A stretch of 42,963 bases of DNA. Source: Actinospica durhamensis (GTDB lineage: Bacteria; Actinomycetota; Actinomycetes; Streptomycetales; Catenulisporaceae). The stretch spans positions 1 to 42,963 of the forward strand of contig NZ_JAGSOG010000043.1 of NCBI RefSeq assembly GCF_018139695.1. The letters run 5' to 3'. The position numbers and the translations under genes were made by a program. Shown here piece by piece: positions 35,836 to 42,963 of the stretch. A model generated the notes under the pieces. It was given only the letters and a program-made list of their open reading frames with translations. It had not been told where the DNA came from and searched no databases. Within the stretch, counting starts at the first letter, position 1. Each line of letters opens with the position of its first letter.

Positions 35836-37026
35836 TCAGCGCTCTGCTACGCCCGCGACGCCGAGGATGAGCGCGGCCAGGGTGCGCGCGGCCTCCGGGC
35901 GGCCCTGCTCGCGCGCTGCGGCGGCCATCTCGGCGCGGGCGGCCGGGTCGGCGAGCAGCGGCTCGAGGGCGGCGCGCAGGTCCTCCGGGGTGAGCGGGCC
36001 CACCAGGGCGCGGGCCGCTCCGTGCTCCTCGAGGTACTTCGCGTTGTGCGCCTGCTCGCCGCCGGCCGAGGAGGCCAGCGGGATGAGCACCGCGGCCTTG
36101 CCGAGACCGGTGATCTCGGCGATGGTGCCGGCGCCGCTGCGCGAGATCACCAGGTCGGCCAGGGCGTAGACGTCCGGCATCTCGGCGCCGACGTAAGGCG
36201 TGAGGTGATAGCGGGCGGCGAGTTCGCGCGGGAGGGCGAAGGAGGTCTCGCGCTGCCGGTCGAAGTCGGCCGCGCCGCACTGGTGGATCACGTTGGCCCG
36301 CTCGAGCAGCCAGGGCAGCAGCTGCGTCACCAGGGCATTGATCTGCTTGGCGCCCTGCGCGCCGCCGGTGACGTAGACGGTGGGCTTGTCGGCGTCGAAT
36401 CCGGCCAGGTCCAAGGCCTTGCGGGCGCGGTCCGGCTCGCCCTGGAAGAGCTCGGGGCGCACCGGGTTGCCGGTCACCTCGGCCCGGGCGCGCGCGCCGG
36501 AGGGCAGCAGGGCGAGGCTGGACTCGGAGGACAGCGCCGTGCGCGTGGCCAGACGCACCAGCATCCGGTTGGCCAGGCCGAGCCGGACGGTCTGCTCGTG
36601 CACCATCATCGGGCGCCGGCCCACCCGGGCCGCGACGCTCACCGGCACCGCCACGTATCCGCCGAAGCCGACCACGACGTCCGGGCGCACGCCGCGCACG
36701 ATACCGAGGGCCTGGATCGCGCCGAGCGGGACGCGGACGGCGTCGCGCAGGTTCGCCCAGGTGATCATCCGCAGCGGGTTGCCGGCCCGGCGCAGCTTTC
36801 CGGTCGCCACCGGGCGGAAGGCGATGCCCGACTCCCGGGCCACCCGCTCCTCGAGGCTGCCGGCCGCGCCGATCCACAGCGTCTCCGCGGGCGCGGCGCC
36901 GCGCTCGGCCAACTCGGCCTGCAGCATCCGCACGGTGGTCAGCGTCGGGTAGACGTGGCCTCCGGTGCCTCCGCCGGTCACGATCACCCGTACCGCCCGG
37001 TCCTGGACTTCTCGCCTGCTCGCCAC
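35836..37026 (-). CDS. MurG-family UDP-GlcNAc transferase (divergent, outside a dcw cluster)
   Basis: A 396-residue GT28 protein. N-terminal domain: VTGGGTGGHVYPTL (from residue 17) and VVGFGGYVAVP with VHEQTVRLGLANR. C-terminal domain: VYVTGGAQGAKQINAL, IHQCGAADFD, LVISRSGAGTIAEI and GGEQAHNAKYLEEHGAA. MurG adds GlcNAc to lipid I to make lipid II. Several signature sites differ from standard MurG (GGAQGAK for GGSQGAR, IHQCGAADF for HQTG, SSAGGEQ for the usual DNHQ). No dcw genes are nearby, so this may be a second copy with an altered role. The start GTG 37026 has AAGGGG 7 bases upstream. Convergent with the polysaccharide operon. Confidence 0.83.
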   Translation of the reverse strand: MASRREVQDRAVRVIVTGGGTGGHVYPTLTTVRMLQAELAERGAAPAETLWIGAAGSLEERVARESGIAFRPVATGKLRRAGNPLRMITWANLRDAVRVPLGAIQALGIVRGVRPDVVVGFGGYVAVPVSVAARVGRRPMMVHEQTVRLGLANRMLVRLATRTALSSESSLALLPSGARARAEVTGNPVRPELFQGEPDRARKALDLAGFDADKPTVYVTGGAQGAKQINALVTQLLPWLLERANVIHQCGAADFDRQRETSFALPRELAARYHLTPYVGAEMPDVYALADLVISRSGAGTIAEITGLGKAAVLIPLASSAGGEQAHNAKYLEEHGAARALVGPLTPEDLRAALEPLLADPAARAEMAAAAREQGRPEAARTLAALILGVAGVAER

Positions 37027-37137
37027 CGGCTCGCCCCTTCGTCTCTCGCGCTGTGCAGAGCCTGCCACACCGCCGGGGCCGCGGGCGAATGAACCGCCGG
37101 GGCCGTGATACAAGGGACGGAAGGCATGGAGGTCGGA

Positions 37138-37659
37138 ATGCTGTTGCGTGATGTCGAACTCGGGGACGTCGAGGCCTACGTCCGGATGCGCTGCGACCCG
37201 GTGATGATGGCCGAACTCGGCGGCCCGCTGCCGCGCGAGGGCATCGAGGCCAAGGTGGCCAGGGACGCGGGCGAGGCGGCGCGGGACACGTCCTGGATCA
37301 AGATGATCGTGCCGGACCAGCAGCGGCCCGAGGTGGTGGCGGGCAACGTGGTGCTGTGGCGGCACGATCCGGAGGGCGCGGACGGGCAGCACGGCGCGGT
37401 CGGCGAGCCGATCTCCGAGATCGGCTGGATGGTGCTGCCGGAGTTCCAGGGCCGCGGCCTCGGTTCGCGCGCGGTCGCGCTGCTGTTGGAGCGGGCCAGG
37501 GCGGACGGCCGGTGGGGGCTGGTGCACGCCTATCCGGGCGCGACCAACGCGGCCTCGAACGGGATCTGCCGCAAGCTGGGCTTCACCCTGGTCGGCCGGC
37601 AGCGGGTGGAATTCGCCGGCCGGCTGCTGCAGACGTGCCACTGGACGATTCAGACCTGA
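37138..37659 (+). CDS. GNAT family N-acetyltransferase
   Basis: A 173-residue GNAT acetyltransferase of the RimJ/RimL type. Marks are MLLRDVELGDVEAYVRMR at the N-terminus, EIGWMVLPEFQGRGLGSRA (strand 4 and the acetyl-CoA Q/RxxGxG/A loop as QGRGLG) and ATNAASNGICRKLGFTLVG (the Asn-rich closing motif before the last strands). The substrate is unknown. The start is taken at ATG 37138, with GGAGG at 7-base spacing. ATG 37126 (four more residues) is also possible. Divergent from the MurG-like gene. Confidence 0.83.
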   Translation: MLLRDVELGDVEAYVRMRCDPVMMAELGGPLPREGIEAKVARDAGEAARDTSWIKMIVPDQQRPEVVAGNVVLWRHDPEGADGQHGAVGEPISEIGWMVLPEFQGRGLGSRAVALLLERARADGRWGLVHAYPGATNAASNGICRKLGFTLVGRQRVEFAGRLLQTCHWTIQT

Positions 37660-38077
37660 GCCGGAGTGCGCGCGGCGGCGGCACGAATGCAATTCCGCGC
37701 GTCCCTGGGGCCTTTCGGTGGGCGACTCTGTGTTCTGACGATGGGCTCGAATTCGATCTCAGTACGGTGAGTCGCCGCATCTGGCGGAATTGCGTTCGGA
37801 GTGTGTTCGAGTTCCCGCGCCAGTATGCGCCAGACCGTCACCCGGACGGCTGCATACGCACCGACCTGCGCCGGGACTCGGTTTTTGACGGGGTTACACC
37901 TATCCGAGCGAGTGCCCTTCGTAGCCCGCCTCCGGCTACTGAGGGCCGTGATACTCTACGTTCAAGCCTACCGACTGATCACGTTTACCGACCATCAGTG
38001 ATCAGCGAACGTGGTGGCGCGAAGAGCGTGTACACACCACAGCCGGTCTTACCGGATACGAAAGGAGCAGGACCCTC
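37660..38077. other. Regulatory intergenic region upstream of fxsA
   Basis: 418 bases with no convincing gene and a more mixed base composition than its surroundings (GCGAATGCAATTCC, GGGCTCGAATTCGATCTC). It should hold the fxsA promoter. TTGACG near 37887 may be a -35 box, but no good -10 follows at normal spacing. An inverted repeat is annotated separately. A 66-residue frame at 37801-38001 has no ribosome binding site and is not called. Confidence 0.55.
37975..38005. promoter_or_regulatory. Perfect inverted repeat upstream of fxsA (candidate operator)
   Basis: CTGATCAC (37975-37982) and GTGATCAG (37998-38005) around a 15-base spacer, 72 bases before the fxsA ATG. A second, offset pair CACGTT/AACGTG (37980-37985 and 38008-38013) nests with it. 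The half-site core TGATCAC also occurs in the rodlin-gene upstream elements. It fits a dimeric regulator or a BldD-like site. Confidence 0.5.
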
Positions 38078-38233
38078 ATGGATAACACCGATGAGAAGTC
38101 CCTCGTCGCCTCGAACCTGGACGATGTCCGCCAGGCCCCGCTCGACCGACTCCCGAGTACCCCGACCCTGCGCCGTGTCCGGCCGGTCGGAGAGCGGCCC
38201 GTCGCGGTCGCCGCCTTCAACGCGTCGCTCTGA
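38078..38233 (+). CDS. fxsA: FxSxx-COOH-type RiPP precursor peptide (variant FNASL terminus)
   Basis: A 51-residue peptide immediately upstream of the FxsB maturase. It starts MDNTDEKSLVASNLDDVRQ, continues with APLDRLPSTPTLRRVRPVGE and ends VAAFNASL. Precursors of this family carry the modified core at the extreme C-terminus as Phe-x-Ser-x-x. Here the last five residues are F47-N48-A49-S50-L51, so the position normally held by Ser is Ala and a Ser follows it. The ATG at 38078 has AAAGGAG 10 bases upstream. The maturase starts 56 bases later. The family call rests on position, size, the leader style (LDRLP segment) and the Phe near the end. Confidence 0.85.
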   Translation: MDNTDEKSLVASNLDDVRQAPLDRLPSTPTLRRVRPVGERPVAVAAFNASL

Positions 38234-38288
38234 GGAAGCACCGGCGGGCTTCGCGCCCGCTCTCGCCGCCCCCGTCGAGGTAGGTCCC

Positions 38289-40724
38289 GTGCCCGCCCGC
38301 TCCGCTGCGTTCCGCCAGTTCGTGGTGAAGGTGCATTCGCGCTGCGATCTGGCCTGCGACCACTGCTATGTGTACGAGGCGGCCGACCAGGGCTGGCGGG
38401 CGCAGCCGAGGGTGATGAGCCGGGCCACGGCCGAGGCGCTCGGCCGCCGGATCGCCGAGCACGCAGCGGCCGCCCGGCTGGATCTGGTCCGAGTGGTGCT
38501 GCACGGCGGCGAGCCGCTGCTGGCGGGGCCGGCCCGGCTCGGCGAGATCATCGAAGCGCTCTGCGACCCGGTCCGCCGGCTGCCCGATCCGCCCCGTCTC
38601 GACCTGCGCGTGCACAGCAACGGCGTCCGGCTCGACCGGGCCTTCTGCGAGCTGTTCGCGCGGCACCGGGTCACGGTGGGCATCTCCCTGGACGGGGACC
38701 GCGCGGCCAACGACCTGCACCGGCGTTACGCCGACGGCCGCTCCAGCCACGCGCAGGTGCGTGCGGCGCTGGCCCTGCTGCGCAGTGAGCCGTATCGGCG
38801 GCTGTACGCCGGAATCCTGTGCACCGTGGATCTGCGCAACGACCCGGTCGAGGTCTACCGCGCACTCGCCTCCGAGCAGCCGCCGCGGATCGATCTGCTG
38901 CTGCCGCACGCCACCTGGGACACCCCGCCGCCGCGGCCGGACGGCCTCGCCCGCCCCTCCACCGCGCAGGATCCGGCCTACGCGCACTGGCTGCTGCGTG
39001 TCTACGAAGCCTGGGACGGCGACGGGCGGCCCTTCGGCATCCGCGTCTTCGACTCGATCCGCTCCACCCTGCACGGCGGCCCGCCACTCACCGAGGCCCT
39101 CGGCCTGGCCCCGAGCGACGTCCTGGTCGTCGAGACCGACGGCGCCATCGAGCAGGCCGACTCGCTGAAGGTGGCCTTCGACGGGGCCGCGGGCACCGGC
39201 CTGAACGTGCACCGCGACCCGCTCGCCGCGGCCGGCGCGCACGCCGGGATCATCGCCCGGCAAAGCGGATCGGCCGCGCTCAGCCCGCAGTGCCAGGCCT
39301 GCCCCGCGCTCGCCAGCTGCGGCGGCGGCCTGTACGCCCACCGGTACCGCGCGGCGGACGCCCGCGCCGAGGATCCTGCGGCGGCCTTCCGCAATCCGAC
39401 CGTCTACTGCGCCGATCTGCTCCACCTGGTCGCGGCCCTGCGCGAACGGGAGGAGCGCGCGGCCCCGATGGTCCGGCACGCCCTGCACTCCGACCTGTTC
39501 GACCAGCTCGCCGCCGGCTACGGCGACGCCGAGGCGCTGCGTCAGCTCGGTGCGGGGCAGGCCAGCGTCAACCGGACGCTGCTGGCCGAGGCCGGGAGGG
39601 TCCTGGCTCAGCAGAGTCCTGAAGGATCCCGGGCCTGGGAACTGCTGCTCGCGCTCGACGCCGCGCATCCGGCTGCGGTGGCCGAGGCCGTGGCGCATCC
39701 GTTCTTCCGGCCCTGGGCGCTGGACGTGCTCGACGACCCGATAGCCGCGCATCCGGCCCCGCTGGCCGGTTACGCACTCGTAGCCGCGTCGCTGGCCGGG
39801 ACGCAGGCCGCGCTCCCGTTGCCGCCGGACCGCACGGCACTCATCCTGCCCGGGATCGGCCGGATCGTCGTGACCGACGGTGTCGCCGAGCTCGGGCCGG
39901 GCGGAGTGGCGCGGAATCTGTCGGCAGAGGCGCGCTATCTCGGCGACGGGCTCGCCCGGCCGCGGATCCTGCTCGAAGACCTCGACCCGTCCCGCGACCG
40001 GTTCCAGCTGCCGGCCGCGCCGCGCCTGACAGAGGACGAACTCGCCCGGTGGCACGCCGCGTACGCCGAGGCCTGGGCGTTCGTCGAGCGGCTCTACCCC
40101 GACTACGCGCCCGCTCTCGCCACGGCGCTGCGCGCCCTCGTCCCGCTGCCCGCCTCGGCCGACGGGCACGCCGTCAGCGGTACCGCCCGCCAGGCCTTCG
40201 GCGCCCTCGGCCTGGCCCGGCCGCAGGACCCGCGCGTGCTGGCGCTGTTGCTGATCCACGAGTTCCAGCACGTGAAGCTGGGCGCGGTGCTCGACCTCTA
40301 CGACCTCTACGACGACGCGGACACCCGGCTCTACTACGCACCCTGGCGCGAAGACCCGCGCCCGCTCGAAGGACTGTTGCAGGGCACCTACGCCCACGTC
40401 GCCGTCATCGACTACTGGCTGCGGCGAGTGCGGGCCGGGGACGCGGACGCGCACACGCCGTTCGCCCGTTGGCGCGCGCAGACGTGGGCGGCACTGGACA
40501 CGCTGGACGCATCCGGCTCGCTCACCGCGCTCGGATCCCGTTTCACCGCGGGCCTGCGCGCCACCATGACGCCGTGGCTCGCGGTGCCGGTCCCAGCCGA
40601 GGCGCTCGAGGCCGCGGCGCGCGAGGGCGCCGAGCACCACGCGGCCTTCGCCGCGAGCGCACACACGGGCAGACACATGGACACGCACTCGGACACATGC
40701 TCGGACGCCGGTCCCCGCCGCTGA
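38289..40724 (+). CDS. fxsB: FxsB radical SAM/SPASM peptide maturase fused to HExxH domain
   Basis: An 811-residue fusion enzyme. Residues 1-400 or so are a radical SAM protein: the Fe-S/SAM motif C19-DLA-C23-DH-C26 in VKVHSRCDLACDHCYVYE, HGGEPLL, and a SPASM-type Cys set (C335, C338, C344 in SPQCQACPALASCGGGLY, and C374). FxsB enzymes join the Phe ring to the residue two places on, forming a three-residue cyclophane. Residues about 430-811 are a mod_HExxH domain with HEFQH (657-661) in LLIHEFQHVKLGAVLDLYDL. As I recall, this group is now viewed as 2-oxoglutarate-linked peptide beta-hydroxylases. The start GTG 38289 is the only reasonable one; the open frame upstream covers fxsA in another frame. 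Confidence 0.92.
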   Translation: MPARSAAFRQFVVKVHSRCDLACDHCYVYEAADQGWRAQPRVMSRATAEALGRRIAEHAAAARLDLVRVVLHGGEPLLAGPARLGEIIEALCDPVRRLPDPPRLDLRVHSNGVRLDRAFCELFARHRVTVGISLDGDRAANDLHRRYADGRSSHAQVRAALALLRSEPYRRLYAGILCTVDLRNDPVEVYRALASEQPPRIDLLLPHATWDTPPPRPDGLARPSTAQDPAYAHWLLRVYEAWDGDGRPFGIRVFDSIRSTLHGGPPLTEALGLAPSDVLVVETDGAIEQADSLKVAFDGAAGTGLNVHRDPLAAAGAHAGIIARQSGSAALSPQCQACPALASCGGGLYAHRYRAADARAEDPAAAFRNPTVYCADLLHLVAALREREERAAPMVRHALHSDLFDQLAAGYGDAEALRQLGAGQASVNRTLLAEAGRVLAQQSPEGSRAWELLLALDAAHPAAVAEAVAHPFFRPWALDVLDDPIAAHPAPLAGYALVAASLAGTQAALPLPPDRTALILPGIGRIVVTDGVAELGPGGVARNLSAEARYLGDGLARPRILLEDLDPSRDRFQLPAAPRLTEDELARWHAAYAEAWAFVERLYPDYAPALATALRALVPLPASADGHAVSGTARQAFGALGLARPQDPRVLALLLIHEFQHVKLGAVLDLYDLYDDADTRLYYAPWREDPRPLEGLLQGTYAHVAVIDYWLRRVRAGDADAHTPFARWRAQTWAALDTLDASGSLTALGSRFTAGLRATMTPWLAVPVPAEALEAAAREGAEHHAAFAASAHTGRHMDTHSDTCSDAGPRR

Positions 40725-40764
40725 GGCTCGACCGCGCTTCGGCGCTTTCGTCAGGATGGGACTC

Positions 40765-41547
40765 ATGGAGCCAAGCGGCATCCGGCTGCGCGCGCAGCTG
40801 GCCGAACTCGGGCTGACGGCAGGACAGACCGTACTGGTGCACAGCTCGCTGCGCGCCGTCGGCCCGATCCGGGGCGGCGCGCAGGCGTTGCGCGACCTGC
40901 TGCTCGACCTGCTCGGCCCGGACCGGGGCACGCTGGTGGTCCCGGCGCAGACGAGTTCGGTCTCCGCCACCTCCGGCGAGTTCCTGGCCGCCACCGCCGC
41001 GATGGACGCCGCGCGCTACCTGGCGTACCTCGACGCGCTGCCCGGCTTCGACCCGCGGCTCTCCCCCTCCGAGGGCATGGGCGCGTTGGCGGAGGCGGTG
41101 CGCACCCATCCACGGGCGCGGCGCAGCGCGCACCCGATCACCTCGTTCGCCGCGGTCGGGCCGCTGGCCGAGGAACTCATGGCGGCGCATCCGCTCGACT
41201 CCCTGCTGGGCAAGGAATCCCCGCTCGGGCGCATGTACGAATGCGGCGCGCTCGTCCTGCTGCTCGGCGTGGGATACGACAAATGCACGGCTTTCCATCT
41301 GGGGGAGAGCCCGGAACTCGCCCGGGAACGCGCCTATCGCTGCAAGATCGGCGATTCCTGGCAGATATTCTCGGGATTGGAGCATCGGGACGATGAATTC
41401 GGCGAACTAGGCTCAATATTCGAAAACACGTGCCCGGACCGGGTACGCCGCGGTGTCGTCGGCGCGGCCTCGGCCCGAGTGTTCGCGCTGACGGAGGCGG
41501 TGGACTTCGCCGCGCGGACGCTGCCTTACCTGAGATTCGCTCCCTGA
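40765..41547 (+). CDS. AAC(3)-family acetyltransferase of the Fxs locus
   Basis: A 260-residue member of the aminoglycoside N3-acetyltransferase fold. Marks are VLVHSSLRAVGPIRGGAQAL, LVVPAQTSS, RRSAHPITSFAAVGPLAEEL (the acetyl-CoA and catalytic region), PLDSLLGKESPLGRMYECGA and LLLGVGYDKCTAFHLGE. The catalytic His region (SAHPITSF) looks intact. In FxSxx-COOH loci an AAC(3)-like gene is a recurrent partner, so its substrate may be the modified peptide or a small molecule rather than a drug. Placement 40 bases after the maturase supports that. The ATG at 40765 has AGGA about 9 bases upstream; ATG 40756 is possible. Confidence 0.87.
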   Translation: MEPSGIRLRAQLAELGLTAGQTVLVHSSLRAVGPIRGGAQALRDLLLDLLGPDRGTLVVPAQTSSVSATSGEFLAATAAMDAARYLAYLDALPGFDPRLSPSEGMGALAEAVRTHPRARRSAHPITSFAAVGPLAEELMAAHPLDSLLGKESPLGRMYECGALVLLLGVGYDKCTAFHLGESPELARERAYRCKIGDSWQIFSGLEHRDDEFGELGSIFENTCPDRVRRGVVGAASARVFALTEAVDFAARTLPYLRFAP

Positions 41548-41600
41548 TACGCTCCGGCCGCGCGCCGCATGCGCCCCTACAGCGTGGCCGACGTCGGCCC

Positions 41601-41606
41601 TATAGT
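41601..41606 (+). promoter_or_regulatory. Possible -10 element for fxsC
   Basis: TATAGT lies 57 bases ahead of the fxsC ATG, in the 115-base gap after the AAC(3)-like gene. No recognisable -35 box stands at the right distance. It raises the possibility that fxsC also has its own promoter. Confidence 0.25.
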
Positions 41607-41662
41607 AAGAGGACTGTCTCTCTGGGATCTTGGGCCGCGGGGCGAGGCGAAGGGAATGATCC

Positions 41663-42961
41663 ATGGGGCCGAGCCTTCGGGAATCCGCCGGCGATTCCGC
41701 TGAGGGTGAGGGCGACACGCTCGGGACGGGCTTCTATTTCAGCTATGCGCACACTCCGCCGCTGCGCGGAGACCGCCTGGATCCGGACTACTGGGCCAAA
41801 CGCTTCTTCCACGAACTCGAGACCGAGGTCAGGCATCTCGACCCCCGGCTCAGCGGCGGCTACGTGGACCACCGCATTCCCGCGGGCCTCGACCCGCTCG
41901 AGTACGCCGCCCGGAAGCTGGCCGAGTGCCGGGTGTTCGTGCCGCTCTACAGCGACGGCTACTTCGATTCCGAGCGCTGCGGCCGCGAGTGGTCGGTGTT
42001 CGAACGCCGGCGCCGCCTGCGCAAGGCCAGGACCGGCGACGAGGGCCGCGCGGTGGTGCCGGTGCTCTGGACTCCCGCCGCCCGCGACGTGCCCGCGTGC
42101 GCCCGCCGGCTCGCCCCGGCCCGGCTGCTGGAGCACGACCTCTACCTGGATCTCGGGCTCTACCAGCTGATCCGGCTGCACGAGCACGCGTACCACGAGG
42201 CGGTGCTGCGCCTGGCCCAGCTGATCGTGCACCGGGCCAGGGTCGAGTCGCCGCCCGCGGTCCCCCCGGCCGCCTATCACGACGTCGAGCCCGCCTTCCC
42301 GGGCCAGGCCAACCCACAGCGCCCGCTGTACGTCTCGGTCGCCGCCGCGCTCGGCCGCGCCGTGCCCAAGGACCGCGATCCCGCGTACTACGGCGCGAGT
42401 CCGCAGGACTGGCGCCCCTACCATCCACGGGCCTCGGAGCCGCTGGCCGAGCGGGCCGCGCGCGTCGCCCGGACGGCCGGCTACACCGCCCGGATCAGCG
42501 TACTGACGACGTTCTCGCCGGAGACCAGGATCCCGGGACCGCAGCGAGAGCCCGCGCACCGGCCGCAGGGCCCGAGCATCCTGCTGGCCGACCCGTGGGT
42601 GTTCGACGGCTTCGCCTCCAGCCGCACCGCGCTGGAACGGGTGGACCGCGCCCGCCGCGAGACGGTGCGCCTGATGGTGCCGTGGAGCGACTCCGATCCG
42701 GAGACGCTCAGGCAGCGGCTCTTCCTCGAGTCCCGGGTGCAGAACACGGTGCCGTGGATGTTCCAGAGCTGGCGCCGCAGCGTTCCCGAGCGCCTGCAGG
42801 ACCTGACCACGGCGGAGCAGTTCGACGAGGCGCTGCTGCTGGTGATCGACCTGGCCCGCGACTGCTTCCTGAGCAGCAGCGATCCGCTGCGCAACGCCCC
42901 GTTCACCCGCTACTCCAGCCGGCCGCGGCTGCTGGCTCCGCCCTCGGACTCTCCGCCCTAG
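41663..42961 (+). CDS. fxsC: TIR-like protein FxsC
   Basis: A 432-residue protein. The N-terminal domain is TIR-like: FYFSYAHTPPLRGD (strand A with the FxSYxH start), DYWAKRFFHELETEVR, VFVPLYSDGYFDSERCGREW (box 2-like) and VVPVLWTPAA. The C-terminal half holds PLYVSVAAALGR, LLADPWVFDG and ETVRLMVPWSDSDPET, a conserved module of FxsC proteins. The usual TIR catalytic Glu is plausible in CGREWSVFE. FxsC is always found with FxsA/FxsB; its function is not settled, and NAD hydrolysis or assembly scaffolding are both open. The ATG at 41663 has AAGGGA 8 bases upstream. It ends two bases before the window edge. Confidence 0.9.
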   Translation: MGPSLRESAGDSAEGEGDTLGTGFYFSYAHTPPLRGDRLDPDYWAKRFFHELETEVRHLDPRLSGGYVDHRIPAGLDPLEYAARKLAECRVFVPLYSDGYFDSERCGREWSVFERRRRLRKARTGDEGRAVVPVLWTPAARDVPACARRLAPARLLEHDLYLDLGLYQLIRLHEHAYHEAVLRLAQLIVHRARVESPPAVPPAAYHDVEPAFPGQANPQRPLYVSVAAALGRAVPKDRDPAYYGASPQDWRPYHPRASEPLAERAARVARTAGYTARISVLTTFSPETRIPGPQREPAHRPQGPSILLADPWVFDGFASSRTALERVDRARRETVRLMVPWSDSDPETLRQRLFLESRVQNTVPWMFQSWRRSVPERLQDLTTAEQFDEALLLVIDLARDCFLSSSDPLRNAPFTRYSSRPRLLAPPSDSPP

Positions 42962-42963
42962 TC

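Noticed and set aside
37356-38288. N-terminal extension of the FxsB frame
   Set aside because: The frame is open by chance across the GNAT gene, the intergenic region and fxsA; the family starts just before the VKVHSRC motif.
40765-41547. Aminoglycoside resistance gene
   Set aside because: The fold is AAC(3), but the context is an FxSxx-COOH locus in which such genes recur; no drug specificity can be claimed.

Overview
The window is 43 kb of very GC-rich DNA with dense GTG, TTG and ATG starts and many 4-base start/stop overlaps. The content (tad pili, a BTAD-domain protein, rodlin-like surface proteins, an FxSxx-COOH RiPP locus, a DUF6421 protein) indicates a filamentous, sporulating actinomycete related to Streptomyces, Catenulispora or Actinospica. 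The genus is an inference. The replicon looks chromosomal: it carries leuS and a tRNA-Lys gene, and no integrase, transposase, plasmid gene or CRISPR array was seen.

Region 1 (3-5251, minus strand) is a competence-type operon: comEA, the membrane half of comEC, a separate metallo-beta-lactamase gene that supplies the part usually fused to ComEC, and a Pro/Gln-rich protein. A DegV-family fatty-acid-binding gene lies divergently beside it (5442-6293).

Region 2 (6371-18870) is a tight-adherence (Flp/Tad) pilus locus. One minus-strand operon runs cpaB-tadZ-tadA-tadB-tadC-flp-tadE-tadE-tadG and ends in a large LysM/BTAD membrane protein. A good sigma-70-type promoter lies just ahead of cpaB. Two divergent plus-strand genes encode a lipoprotein and a Cys-rich secreted protein of unknown function, and a prepilin peptidase closes the locus.

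Region 3 (18899-27056) is largely housekeeping. It holds leuS with what looks like a leucine attenuator (a 12-residue leader peptide with three consecutive Leu codons, a hairpin and an intrinsic terminator), a peptidoglycan-binding membrane protein, an M50B-like membrane metalloprotease, a DUF6421 protein, a threonine aldolase and tRNA-Lys(CTT).

Region 4 (27304-31168) encodes small secreted proteins. Two of them are rodlin-like paralogues facing each other. Their coding regions share a 300-base inverted repeat, and a conserved 16-base upstream element lies about 140 bases before each start.

Region 5 (31340-35819) is a translationally coupled three-gene operon (processive GT2 glycosyltransferase, TIM-barrel glycosidase-like lipoprotein, polytopic GT-C-like membrane protein), probably for an extracellular polysaccharide. 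A divergent MurG homologue and a GNAT acetyltransferase follow.

Region 6 (37660-42961) is an FxSxx-COOH-type RiPP locus: precursor fxsA (51 aa, too short for routine gene calling), a radical SAM/SPASM maturase fused to a C-terminal HExxH domain, an AAC(3)-like acetyltransferase and TIR-like fxsC. The precursor ends in Phe-Asn-Ala-Ser-Leu, so the Ser that defines the family is Ala here. A perfect inverted repeat sits just upstream of the precursor. The locus probably continues past the right edge.
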